64,000 nucleotides of DNA from Episyrphus balteatus (Eukaryota; Arthropoda; Insecta; Diptera; Syrphidae), in contig NC_079134.1 in the NCBI RefSeq assembly GCF_945859705.1, positions 68,692,625-68,756,624 on the forward strand, given 5' to 3'. The first letter of the stretch is position 1. Every line of letters starts with the position of its first letter. The position numbers and the translations under genes were made by a program. This document shows positions 32,542 through 43,085 of this stretch, in pieces. Below the pieces are notes generated by a model. The model ran no database searches. It was not told the origin of the DNA and saw only the letters and a list, made by a program, of their open reading frames with translations.

Positions 32542-32575
32542 GAGAATTGTTAGTCAGTCAATAGTCGTCTTTAAA

Positions 32576-33197
32576 GGATTGGGGGCAAAATCCCGAAAAT
32601 CGAAATCCCGAAAACCCAAAATCCCGAAAACCCTGAATCCTGAAAACCCAGAATCCCGAAAACCCAAAATCCCGAAAACCCAGAATCCCGAAAACCCAGA
32701 ATCCCGAAAACCCGAAATCCCAATTTGCGCAAATTTTTCATTTTATATAATTTTTCGGGATTTCGTTTACGAAAACAATCCTAAGTGTGAAATTAAGGTG
32801 TTAATACGTAAAAAACAATATAAGTGTATGATTCCGTTAGTATCTCTTTTTTACATGCTTTCATGTTCTTATTGTTCGTTCAGCAGTTTTTTGTTATGAT
32901 TGAGTAAAGTTGGAAAGATCGTTGAACTAAATCAAAAGAATTATGAGTCTTAATATTTAACTTATAATAAATTGTATGTTTAAAATGTTTTGTAATTGGT
33001 TTTAATTTTATGTTTCAGTTCAAATTTCAGTGAAACACAAGTTCTGTTTTATTTTCGGAATTTTGGCCTTTCTGGATTTTGGGTTTTCGGGATTTTGGTT
33101 TTTCGGGATTCTGGGTTTTCAGGATTTTGGGTTTTCGGGATTTTGGTCTTAATTTTGGTCTTTCTGGATTTTGGATTTCGGGATTCTGTCCGTCTCC
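32576..33197. mobile_element. 622-bp foldback made of CCCGAAAACCCAAAAT arrays
   Basis: Flanked by the 10-bp repeat CGTCTTTAAA (32566-32575, 33198-33207). The related LTR at 53960 has the uninterrupted site CGTCTTTGAATTAACATC, proving an insertion. The left arm is a tandem array of ATCCCGAAAACCCA words (32590-32715); the right arm is the inverted array GGATTTTGGGTTTTCGGGAT (33065-33185). Confidence 0.85.
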
Positions 33198-33292
33198 CGT
33201 CTTTAAATTAACATCTACTTATATTATATTAATTGGCGACGAGAAAAGTCTTAGCTTTTTACATTACAACTAAATTAAATAAAAGTTAAGAT

Positions 33293-33860
33293 ATGGCACA
33301 AAATCAAGTAGTGCAAACGGTATTAAATTTTGACTCATTTAACTATAAAGTTGCATCTTGGGTTTGTCTTGCTAGAACTTCATCAGTACGGGGGAGAGAG
33401 TGAAAAAGCTACCATTAATAAACTTCATGAAAAACACAAGGTAAAACGGAATAACAAAAAGTACGGTAAAAACAATAAAACTAATGGTAAGAACAATGAA
33501 ACAAAAAATGTTATCGCTGTGGCATGACATAACATACGGCATATCAATATTCACAAAAAGAAACCGTTTGTAATTTCTGTAAAAAAAAAACGCCACCTAC
33601 AAAAAGTGTGCTTTAAAACAAAAAAACAATTAAACAAATAGAAGAGGAAATTACAGGTACGCTTATGGCGGAGGAGCTTTTCCATATTGGAGACAACAGC
33701 AGTGGATTAAACGACAGAGCAAAGATATGTTGTAAGTTGAAAGTTAACAAGAATTTTATTAATTTTGAAATCGACGCAGGTGCTCCGGTGACGCTTACAC
33801 TGGTCGGCAACGAAAATGGAGCTTGAACCAAACCATACTTTTCTAAAGGACTTTTGTGTG
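33293..33860 (+). pseudogene. Gypsy-type gag and protease remnant
   Basis: After ATG (33293) the frame encodes a gag start (MAQNQVVQTVLNFDSF) and then breaks. A shifted frame gives a basic KNNKTNGKNN stretch with zinc-knuckle remains. Further on NFEIDAGAPVTLVG matches the retroviral-type protease motif, with Ala in place of the usual Thr/Ser of D-T/S-G. Several stops and shifts. The RT and integrase of what is probably the same element lie at 47210-50394, displaced by later insertions. Confidence 0.6.
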
Positions 33861-33924
33861 GTGATTCCGAATCTGAAGTCAAAATTTCACTGGCACGTCA
33901 AGTTTTCGAAATATTTAAATATTT

Positions 33925-34723
33925 AATTTTTAAAATTCTCGGATTAGCCGCGTTTTTTATAAACAAAGAAAGTACTTTTGTACTCACCCCGAACGTTTCG
34001 CATCAAATTTCATTGAGCGTGGTCACCGGGAAACTGCCATAAAATGTTAAAATTGGTTAGATCGGCTCCGCAAGTTGTATTTGTGTGTAGGCCGTTCTAA
34101 CTCTGGTTGTTCTTGTTGTTGTTGGGGTTCTTCTTGAGTTTGAATTTGTTGGGAGCAAACAATGCTCACTACATCACGGGGTGTTATCACTTCAACTTGG
34201 GATGACCGTGAGGTGTTGATGACGGTATCCCATGAACGCGAAAGTTTAAAACTATCGTCACGATTGAAGTTTTTGTGGCGTTTTATTTCAATCGCCTCGC
34301 GTACCAGCCGTGCAATGTAGTGCGACTCTTGAGCTAACACCTTCGCTTGGTCGAAGTGTATCCAGTGGTGTTCGTCTTGATTGTCCAATAAGTGCTCGCA
34401 AATTGCCGATTTTTCCCGTTGGCTTTTGCTAACCGCACTTATGTGCTCTTTTAAGCGAGTGGCAATGCTTCTTTGTGTTTGTCCAACGTAACACGACCCA
34501 CAGCTACATGGAACAGCATACACGCCTGGTGTTTGCAAAGGAAATTGGTCCTTTGGTGACTGGAGATAGTTTTTTATCTTTTTTGGTGGCATAAATATGG
34601 ATTTTACTCCATATCTTTTTAATACCTTGCCAACTCTATCTGTCACCCGTCAATTTTTGCCTGAGTACAAAAGTACTTTCTTTGTTTATAAAAAACGCGG
34701 CTAATCCGAGAATTTTAAAAATT
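33925..34723 (-). mobile_element. Penelope-like element, endonuclease-only copy with inverted ends
   Basis: A 62-bp sequence (TTCTCGGATTAGCCGCG through AAGTACTTTTGTACTCA) at 33925-33986 is inverted at 34662-34723. Between lies a single minus-strand frame with a GIY-YIG endonuclease. No reverse transcriptase is present. Penelope elements are known to have terminal repeats in direct or inverted orientation. Confidence 0.75.
34047..34646 (-). pseudogene. GIY-YIG endonuclease part of Penelope-like pol
   Basis: 200 codons open on the minus strand. Residues about 40-60 give PGVYAVPCSCGSCYVGQTQR, the GVY...YVG form of the GIY-YIG motif with the Cys pair found in Penelope endonucleases, followed by ATRLKEH, the catalytic-Arg helix, then CEHLLDNQDEHHWIHFDQAK and AREAIEIKRH-like EAIEIKRHKNFNRDDSF, which contains the catalytic Glu. 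This domain nicks target DNA for element insertion. The N-terminal RT that should precede it is missing, and the C-terminus is Gln/Glu-rich. Frame intact, suggesting recent activity, but the copy lacks RT. Confidence 0.85.
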
Positions 34724-35437
34724 ATGTCTGTAGGAAACCGTGAAAGCCTTAAAAGTTATATATTTAAATATTAACAAGTCAAAAACGCGTTTTTGTGGTA
34801 CTTTTCGCGTTGAATTTCATCACCGTTATTTTTTTTTTTTTCGCAAAACTACATAGGTATGCAATATTCAAAAGCAATATTTTATCGTCTTAAATACGTT
34901 TATTTTTATTTTCAAAATTATGTTTCTCTAAAAGATATTTGGTATAGAAAGGTATGATATCTCAAAATCTGGGTGGTTAAGGTATCTTATGGTTTTTGAA
35001 GCAGATTTGAAGTAAATTTCAGTTTTCGACTCCTGATTCGGTTGAAAAAACAGCAAAATATTACGGAAAAATAATATTTATAGATAAAATGTCAAAAAAC
35101 ATTTCATTTAAAAATAGTTTTTTGGACTTTATAGCTGAAATTATGATGAGCAGAGCTCAAAAACTAGACGTGATGGAAAAAATCTGCAAACTGTTTTGAA
35201 TTCAGCACACTCAAGTTTATTAAAATCACCTTACAGAGTTCTTGCTCTCTACTTTTTTTGTTTTGCCGACCAGTGTTATCAGTTTGATGGATGCAAAAAA
35301 GGTTTTTTCAAAACTAAAAGTAATTGCAAGTGACACCGAGCTATACAATTACTGTAAGACGCCTTTGGATTGTGCAGCCTATATCTGGGGTTACGTGACA
35401 ACAGACATCCAAAGTCCTCCTGTGAAGATTTACATTG
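34724..35437. other. AT-rich DNA without a clear gene
   Basis: Nothing supported. A frame around 35240-35460 has no recognisable domain. Confidence 0.35.
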
Positions 35438-35968
35438 GGTGTGTTTGTTATTACCACCGGTCTTAACTGGACAAAAAAAAACGCAGTCGGGGCTAAGCAA
35501 TTTACATGTTAAATGCAACAACACTTTAACCCCTTGGGCTTAGTTGCTTAGCCCGGGGAATTCTCTGGGCTTAACTTTTTCAACAGATTTAAATCTGTGC
35601 TACCAAGTTAACTTGTTCGTAAAATGTTTAGAATTTGTTTAAAAACATCAAAACTGATGTTTGGAATGACAATTATTATTTTAAATATTTATTAATATTT
35701 TCCTGAAGCTCGCACTGTGTTTAACATATTAAGGGTATTTAACTCCCTTTAGTGCGCGTAAATTAATTAAAAAAAAAAAAAAAGATAGTAAAACTTTTTT
35801 TTTTCAAAAACACACAAGAAAACCCAAAAGCGAAAAATATGACAACTCTATATTTTTTTGTGTCAGCTGATTTCGGAACATTTAATATGCAGTGCTGGCA
35901 ATTTTTCTCGGTAAGCCCCGAGGCGTTTTTTTTATCCAGTTAAGACCGGTGGTAATAAAAAACACACC
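35438..35968. mobile_element. 531-bp MITE (GGTGTGTTTGTTATTACC ends)
   Basis: Left end GGTGTGTTTGTTATTACCAC is matched by inverted GGTGTGTTTTTTATTACCAC, with identity continuing through CGGTCTTAACTGGA and CGGGGCTTA, about 60 bp in all. ATTG lies at both flanks, with one extra T at the right, so the duplication length is unclear. Non-coding. Confidence 0.8.
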
Positions 35969-36594
35969 TATTGTTCGCTCTGATCATAGGGCATAGGCCA
36001 TTGCAGGGATGAGAATGGCTGCGTAAAATAAAGTTGGATATGACGAAAATCTTGACCAATCAATTGCATGCAACAGGTGAAGTCCATCAAATTTATTTAT
36101 TTAGCTACAAATTTACAAATTAATTAGCTTTGATGTCGTAAAATTTTATATAATTCCTGTTTTACACAATACTTTGACATATTAAAATCAATTACATTAA
36201 AATAATTATTAAAAGCTGTACACGCAGCAAACAAAGGTTCATGAGCAAGAGCAAGTTTTTTTTTTCCAATAAATAGAAAAGAACAGAAAGAAAGAGTTAT
36301 CAGCACCAGCTTACGCAATGGCATTCTTTTGAACTGAGTTTGTATGTGTGCGTGATTAATGGAATTTCCAAAGTAAAAAAGCTAAAACAGACACTTTTTC
36401 AACAATTTATATTAAAAATGCTGTGAGCAAAAATATATATATTCTTTTGAAACTGATTTGAAATATAATGAAAAAAAAAATAATAAAAATAAATTGTGGG
36501 TGGATTGAATTAATGATAATTTGACCAATTATTTGAACTATTAATGTTTATGTTGAATCGGGCTTTTTTGGTCACTCCCTTTTATATGCAAATA
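35969..36594. other. AT-rich non-coding stretch
   Basis: No supported gene. Confidence 0.4.
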
Positions 36595-36620
36595 AAAATC
36601 TTTATTTCATACTTTCTCCC

Positions 36621-36655
36621 TACGTTTCGTCGTAATTTCTCGACTTCTTCAGAGG
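36621..36655 (-). ncRNA. Possible hammerhead ribozyme core of Penelope-like element
   Basis: The minus strand reads CTGAAGAAGTC, a 10-base loop, then GACGAAACGTA. This resembles the hammerhead core CUGAUGA - helix II - GAAAC with helix II closed by GUC/GAC; one core base differs (CUGAAGA). Hammerhead motifs are known in Penelope-like terminal repeats. The cleavage-site side and helix III were not confirmed. Confidence 0.35.
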
Positions 36656-36952
36656 TATTTTATTAAATCTGTTAAATAATATATTGAAAACTTTTTACAC
36701 TATTACAAAAATTGTTTAAACTTACATGAAAATATTATTTTGTTACATTTATTAGTTGACAGATAATTAATAATTAAAAACTTTTGAATATTCTAAAATA
36801 AAAATATAAATCATTGACATTTAATAAATAAAAGTTAAAATAAAAAATAAAAACATACATCACAGCAATTACGAAAAACTAAATGAAAAACAATTTGAAT
36901 TTAAATTTGAATTATAACAGAAAATATAAAAACAATAAAAACAATACTACAC

Positions 36953-37135
36953 ATGAACAATTTTCCAAACTACTTAATAAATAATCTAATTAACAAAAAC
37001 ATAAATAAAACTAATCAAAATAAAAATTCTCAACAAAATCCAGACGTTGGCAACACTATGCGATACTATGGTATTTCATACATTCCAAACTTAACGGACA
37101 AGAGAAACTTAAATAAAATAATAAATAAAGAGAAT
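36953..37135 (+). pseudogene. Penelope-like pol, linker before endonuclease
   Basis: Frame starting ATG (36953), Asn/Lys-rich, then RYYGISYIPNLTDKRNLNKI, a block resembling the linker between RT and endonuclease in Penelope-like pol. The frame is cut at 37135 by a MITE; the frame readable beyond (to about 37246) is MITE sequence, not gene. The next coding piece continues at 37532 in the empty-site frame. Confidence 0.65.
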
Positions 37136-37528
37136 GGGCGCATTCACAAACCTAGGTGCTACGTAGTCGAGTTTCAACTAGCTTTTGGAATGCGAATTTG
37201 CACTACAAAGCTAGGTGACAGATGCAATAAAAAAAATGTGTTTTGAGTGGTTTAAATGGCTTTTTTTCTTTGAAATTCCTCAATTTCCTGATTTATATTC
37301 ACATACTACACAATTAATTTTATTTTATATGCTTTTTTCATCAATTCCACCAAATTTAAAATTCAAATAGAATTTGTTTCCATCAAACAGCTGACTGAGA
37401 AATGTCAGCTAGCTTTGAAGCTGAAAATTTTTCACCTACGTCGGAGGGGAAATTTCAACTAATTTCTTAGCTATTTTCAGCCAATCAGAACGAGTCGCTA
37501 CGTAGCACCTAGGTTTGTGAATGCGCCC
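37136..37528. mobile_element. 393-bp MITE with 3-bp duplication (PIF/Harbinger-like)
   Basis: Ends GGGCGCATTCACAAACCTAG inverted at both sides, about 30 bp, flanked by AAT (37133-37135, 37529-37531). Its removal rejoins the Penelope-like frame. A 3-bp AT duplication and G-rich ends fit PIF/Harbinger MITEs, though the usual target is TWA. Confidence 0.8.
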
Positions 37529-37531
37529 AAT

Positions 37532-37755
37532 GTGACATTCGCTCACAAATCAAACACAACAATAAAACAATTATTCACCAACACAAAAAGCAAAATAGAA
37601 AAAGAACAACAACATGACATAATTTATAAAATTGGGTGCAGCGGCAAGGAGGGGGAGTCGTGCAATCTGATCTTCATTGGGTCAACAAAGAGATCATTGG
37701 AGACGAGACTAATCGAACACAAAGCGGATATTCTGAACAAAAGAGAATCTACTGG
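37532..37755 (+). pseudogene. Penelope-like GIY-YIG endonuclease, N-terminal half
   Basis: Encodes TFAHKSNTTIKQLF, then HDIIYKIGCSGKEGESCNLI and FIGSTKRSLETRLIEHK, the IYK...FIG form of the GIY-YIG motif and the following Arg helix. It is cut at 37755 by the 4.85-kb element; the missing second half lies at 42607-42812. The frame seems to continue to 37930 only because the inserted DNA is open there. Confidence 0.8.
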
Positions 37756-38357
37756 CAAAGATTATAAAATACAAAGATGTCGCATCCCATACAAATTATC
37801 GGAACCCCAAATTTTTCGGGTGGTACTGGTACGTGATATGGCGTACCACAACATGTTGCTAGTAGGAAAATGTTGCGAGAGAGAGCGGAATTCCTTAAAA
37901 AATTGGAATCTCTTAAAAAAATTACTTTGACGTTTGACCTTCTAAGGTTTATTTCTTTTTTTGTTCTTATGTGTTCTTTTATGAAGCGAATGCTCCTTGT
38001 GGCAGAGGTGATGGTATTTTTTTGTCTTTTTTCTGTTCTTCTGCTGAAGTATTTCCTATTCTAAGGATTTTATTTATTTTGTAGTTTTTTCCCTTGTTTT
38101 GATTTTTTTTTGTAAACTTTGCGTTGAAGACTTTTTACAAAAGTCGAGGGTAGTTTTCTGTTTTGATTTTAATTTACAATTTTGTTTTCTCTTTCTGTAT
38201 GATCGTGATGCACAGGCGCATCGCTTTCAGGTGTACACACATAATACGTAGGTATTTTTTTTTCCGTTTGCTACGGCAATCTTCCTTGGAATTGCAATTT
38301 GTATTTTTTTGTTGAAATAGGTATACATATTTTCTTGGTTTGTTGTGAGCTTTGGTA

Positions 38358-39353
38358 CCGTAACATGGGGTTACTTTGCCCCGGCGGGGGTAACTTTGCT
38401 CCACTGACGAAAAAAGTTAGTTTCTTGATTCACGCTCAGAAATGTTAGATTCTCTATATCGAAGCTACTGTAATATACACACACACATATATAAATCTGC
38501 CACGAGTTGCAACGGACCGCCTGACGGCAGTTTTTAAGAAGCAGTTGACCTTTGAATTTGAGGTAGGAAATTCGTGTTTTTTTTTGTGGTGAAAAATTTG
38601 GTGTGTAAAACCAGTTGTGTGATAATTTACAAAGTAAGAGCAAATATTCTAGTTATGATATTATTTTGTTATTACTCTGCGCTTGTCATTTGTTTGTTTA
38701 ATTAATAAATAATAATTATTGCATTTTTTTTATGTGACTAAGCAGTTTTTTGTTTGTTTTGGGGTTACTTTGCCCCAGGAGCAATTTATTTTTATAATTA
38801 AATGTGTTTTTAATTCTATGTATGTTTTTATTGTTTTTAAAAGTGAACTATTTTTTCGTTTCAAAATTGTTATTCATGTTTATTTTAAACTTATTTTGGT
38901 TAAATTAATGAAGTTTTCTGTTTTTTTTCTTTAAATTCGTATTTATTTACAATCAATTAATGAAATAAAAGAGGCTGTTTTGTTTTTTGTAAAAAAAAAG
39001 AGTTGTGTGTGTACCTACAAATTTTTTTTCTGACAGATTTGAAGCTTTGATCCAGGGCTATTAAAATACAATAATCACTTTGCTCCAGCTCTTTAAATAC
39101 AGGCAGTATAGTTAAAAACTTCAGGTGGAGCAAAGTAACCCCGTCCCTTGGACTACTTTGCCCCACTTTTCAACTTAAAAAACAAAATATTTTTACTGCT
39201 ATTTGAATGTTTTTTTTAGAATTAATGCATTATTTCATGTCTTATCAATGAATTAAAAGAAAAAAACAAATAGATACAAAAATGTCTCTACCATTTTTAA
39301 GATGTTTTCTAAAAATAGTGCAAAAAACGGAGCAAAGTAACCCCATGTTACGG
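38358..39353. mobile_element. 996-bp MITE with GGGGTTACTTTGCCCC interior copies
   Basis: Ends CCGTAACATGGGGTTACTTT inverted at both sides and flanked by TA. Further copies of the GGGGTTACTTTGCCCC word, or its complement, lie at about 38388, 38760 and 39123-39165. Nested in the left part of the 4.85-kb element. Non-coding. Confidence 0.88.
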
Positions 39354-42189
39354 TATATTTACTTTGGAAGGGAAGAAAAGGTATTGAAGGAGTTATTTAG
39401 TGCGGATCGTAAGGGTAGGAAAGATTTAAAAAAGTATTTAGCGCGGATGGTATGGGTAGGAAAGGTATTAAAAAGTTTTTAAGTGTGGGTGGTAAGGGTA
39501 GGAAAGGTATCAAAAATTATTTAATGTACGTTGGTAGGTACCAAAATGGAAATTTTTCTTTGATTTTTTTGTGAAAGTAGTAGTAAATATTGAAAAAAAA
39601 AATTATTAGCAGCACATGGGTGGTTGGAAAATTTAGGATAAATGGAATATGTATAAAAGGGGAAAAATAAACTGCCCACAAAAAAATTTGGGAAAAGAGG
39701 GTGGGTGGGCCAAAAAGTGCGGTGGGTGTCAAAAATCGTGTTTTTTTACGATTTCTGTCAAAAGTAGACCTCCTATCGAAAAAAGTAAAATGCAAAAGTT
39801 GTAGGTAGATTGTAAAAGTGTACAACTTTTACTCCAACCATTTTTATATATAGCCTCAAAAATATTGAGAAAAATTCTATACCTACCTTATAAAAGTTTG
39901 GAATGCAGTCATTTAGATAAAAACCTTTAATTTAAGATTGTGTGGAAAAATTAAACTTTTGTTTTAGAAAATATTGAGAAAAGTTGAAAAAAAAAAAACA
40001 AAAAAAAAACATTTTTCGGATTTCGGACTTCGGATTCGAGCCCAGCGCAAAAAAAACATTAGAAAAATATGCATTGATTTCTATAACAAAAACTTTTTGA
40101 CTAGTGAAATCGAACAAGGCAGAAAAATTCGATTGCCTTGTTCAATTCACTAGTCACAAGACCAAAAACACTAGATTTTGGAAGTATTCAATTTTAGCTG
40201 TATTAAATTTTTGTGACCATTGTGCCGAAAAATAAAGTACCTTCTTTTCTCCTTTACATGTTCAATCCCTTTAAATGCTCAAAGTATAAAAATATTCTAT
40301 TCAGTAAAAACGTCAAAAATGTCGTTTTTATCTCTTCTTTGAATAGTTTTTCTTAAGTACACTACTGGAAAAAATTAAGGGATTAAAAGAAAATTCCAAA
40401 TTTTTGGGCAAATTTCAACAGGCCGTAACTTCGAAAGAAATGGTCTACAAGAAATCGATAAAGAAGGAAATTGTAGCTCCAAGTGTCTTTTTTTTGGATT
40501 AGAACTTTAAAAATGTTTAACCTCTGCGGTTTTTGAGTAATCGTAGAAAAACCAGCAACAAAAAAATTTTCAAAATTTTTTTAGTTTTTTTTTTTGGTCT
40601 ACGGGCGTGGAAAATTTTTTTTAACTTAACCACTATAAGGATCGGATACTTTGTTCATTTAGCTTTAATTTGGTTTTTTGAACACCTCGATACGTCCACT
40701 TCTCGCCGAGATATCGGTCTTCAAATGGAAAAGGATCCTTTGTGTTTGATTATCGATATCTCAGCAACCAATGATCGCACAGAAAGTTAAAGGTGAGTTT
40801 CAAGAACTTGAATGAATTCTCCTTAACGGCTAGCCATTGCTTTTCCAAAAAAAAAATGTTTTCTTATTTTCACATGAATTTGAAAATGCAACAAAAAAAG
40901 GGCTTTTTGTGGTTTTTTGGAAAATCGAGCGCTTGATCGAAAATATTGAGGAAACCACTAATGTTAAGTGTGCCTTTTACAGTTTAATATGTCCACAAAA
41001 ACCCTACAAAAAATCAAATTAATCCAGCCAGTCGTTTTTTTGTTTCACTCGATCGAATTTTTGAAAAAATTAAAGGATCACGTTTTTTGCTCTGAAAAGC
41101 TCAATTTTCTTTTCTCATTTTGTAATGAGAAAAAAAATTGTTTTTCCTAGCTTTTTCCACATTTTTGCTCCAGAAAAAGCTTGAATTTAAAACAAAACAA
41201 AATTCCAAAAAAAAAAAAAAAATTTCAAAAAATAATTTTTTTTTCTCTTAAACTTTTCAACAGAAAAAAATTCAAAAAAATTTTATTTTTTAAATTTTTT
41301 TTTTTTTTTTTGGAATTTTTTAAAACAAAAAGCATCTTGAAGCTAAATAAATAGCATTTGTAAAATTAATCATCATTTTATCAGAAAACAAACCCCAATT
41401 TCTAAGAGAAAAATAAAATAAAAAAATTGTAAAATTTTGGTTTTTGAGCACTTAAAATGATTAAGCTATGTGAGACATATGTACATTTACAGAAATCTAT
41501 GAATTGAAAAAGGTTTCAGTTTGATTTTGTAGTGTTTTTCCTTTTGTTAATTTTTTCTGTTTTCTTGTAACTTTTTTGAAGAAATGGGTTAAAACAACAT
41601 AGTAATATAAGTTTACTTACTTATTTGACGTTTTGGGAGATTTGTTTCTGTTTTATTCGTCCGTCTCACTGTTCGTCTTAGCCTATCTCACTGATCACAC
41701 CTTTTGCAAACAGTGAGAATTCTATAATTATAACTTTCGTTGCAATATTATTATAAAATATGTCTTAAAATGTCTTCAAAAATTGGTTAAGATAGCTAAG
41801 AAGCTTTCTGAAACATAACAATTTAAAAAAAGTGTCTGACGTTTTGCCAAGTTTCATGAGAGTAACAATTTTTTTTTAAAGCCTATTTTACCTGTAATAG
41901 TAATAAATCATTTTATAAACAAAAATTTTCCCACTTTCTTAGAAAAAAATAAAAACAAAAAAAATTGAAAAATTTTGGTTTTTAAACAGTTCCTATGATT
42001 TAGCTATTTTACCTTTTGAAATAAAACATTTGGTAGGTACTAAAATCCTAAAACAAGAAGAATATAGCCTTCACATGTTTTTGTTTTGTCATAATACCTA
42101 CGATAATTTTTTACTGAAATACAGCCTATCGAAAATGACTAAAAAATCACAGTTTTTTTGTTACTTTAATTTTTGGGCTAGTCTATGTG
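39354..42189. other. Interior of the 4.85-kb element, non-coding
   Basis: AT-rich. A GG(A/T)AGGAAAGG(T) array lies at 39360-39530 and homopolymer-rich DNA at 41170-41330. No transposase-like frame on either strand. CACTACTGGAAAAAATTAAG at 40362 looks like another element end, but no partner was found. Confidence 0.45.
40099..40155. repeat. Near-perfect hairpin, 22-bp stem
   Basis: GACTAGTGAAATCGAACAAG on the left pairs with CTTGTTCAATTCACTAGTC on the right across a 12-base loop. Confidence 0.8.
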
Positions 42190-42606
42190 TTTACACCTGA
42201 AAGCAATGCATCTGTGCAATAAAATAAAAACAAAACCTACCCTCTCGGCTAAAAAATATTCTACAAAATATTAAATTGTTAGTCTTTATATAAAAAAAAT
42301 AATCTAAAAAAAGGAAAAAACGGGAATGCAAAAAATCCTTTCACAAGAGGGAAGATCTGGGTAGACGAACTCGCAAAAAGGAAGAAACTCCACCACAGTG
42401 ATCGTCATCGGCACATTTGCCGTAAAAAGCAAAACAAAATAAAAAAAACAGAAGAAATAAAACGAAAGAGATTCCATTTTTTTAAGGAATTCCCTCGCTC
42501 TCGCAACATTTTGCAGCTAGCAACATGTTGATCACATACGACACTTCAAATTTTTGGTTTCGATAACTTCTATGGGATGCGATATCTTTGTATTCTATAA
42601 TCTTTG

Positions 42607-42812
42607 CTACTGGGTTATCACAACATATAATAGAAACTGGCCATTCTGCAGACTTCGATAATACAACAGTAATGGACAAGGAAAAGAGAACAAATAAGAG
42701 ATACACACTTGAAAGTCTACGTATACAACAAAATATAGAGATAACAATGAATACTCAAGAAAATAGAGACAAAAAAATAGCAAGTTATTCTTTGGCATTT
42801 AGAGCGGTGTAA
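42607..42812 (+). pseudogene. Penelope-like GIY-YIG endonuclease, C-terminal half
   Basis: Continues the frame interrupted at 37755: SQHIIETGHSADFDNTTV and EKRTNKRYTLESLRIQQN, the part of Penelope endonucleases that holds the H-x-GH-like and catalytic Glu region (ESLRIQQN), ending TAA at about 42812. The inverted copy of the left terminal repeat begins almost directly after the stop. Its position after a CTACTGG duplication shows it was one gene before the 4.85-kb insertion. Confidence 0.78.
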
Positions 42813-43085
42813 TTTTCTGTTATAATTCAAATTTAAATTCAAATTGTTTTTCATTTAGTTTTTCTAAAGTGCTGTGATGTATGTTTTTATTTTTCATTTT
42901 AACTTTTATTTATTAAATGTCAATAATTTATATTTTTATTTTAGAAAATTCAAAAGTTAATAACTATTAATTTATCTGTCAACTAATAAATGTAACAAAA
43001 TAATATTTTCATGTAAGTTTAAACAATTTTTGTAATAGTGTAAAAAAATTTTAATATAATATTTAACAGATTTAATAAAATACCA

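Larger units (their letters stand above)
32490..33230 (+). mobile_element. 5' LTR of a Gypsy-type retrotransposon, interrupted
   Basis: Shares CTGTCAATCTACTACATTAT through AATTGTTAGTCAGTCAATAG with the LTR piece at 53885-53980. It is split by a 622-bp insertion (32576-33197). It ends just before TTGGCGACGAG (about 33232), a primer-binding-site-like sequence. The left border is approximate. Contains AATAAA at 32536. Confidence 0.65.
37756..42606. mobile_element. 4.85-kb long-inverted-repeat element, unassigned superfamily
   Basis: Ends CAAAGATTATA[A/G]AATACA inverted at both sides, diverged but clear for at least 165 bp (through ACAACATGTTGCTAG-like and GCGAGAG blocks), with a further inverted match (ACACCTGAAAGC) at 38205-38245 and 42190. 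Flanked by CTACTGG (37749-37755, 42607-42613), a 7-bp target duplication inside the Penelope-like endonuclease frame. No transposase found. hAT or P-type elements usually give 8 bp, so the assignment is open. Confidence 0.75.

Noticed and set aside
35240..35466. A short frame with FDGCKKGFFKT, reminding of the nuclear receptor P-box CEGCKGFF.
   Set aside because: No second zinc finger and stops shortly after in that frame; the resemblance is only about ten residues, so chance or a distant remnant is more likely.
37136..37246. Continuation of the Penelope-like frame beyond 37135.
   Set aside because: This sequence is the left arm of a MITE with inverted ends and an AAT duplication.
37756..37930. 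Continuation of the endonuclease frame to 37930.
   Set aside because: The same sequence occurs inverted at 42430-42606 as the other end of the 4.85-kb element, so it is inserted DNA.
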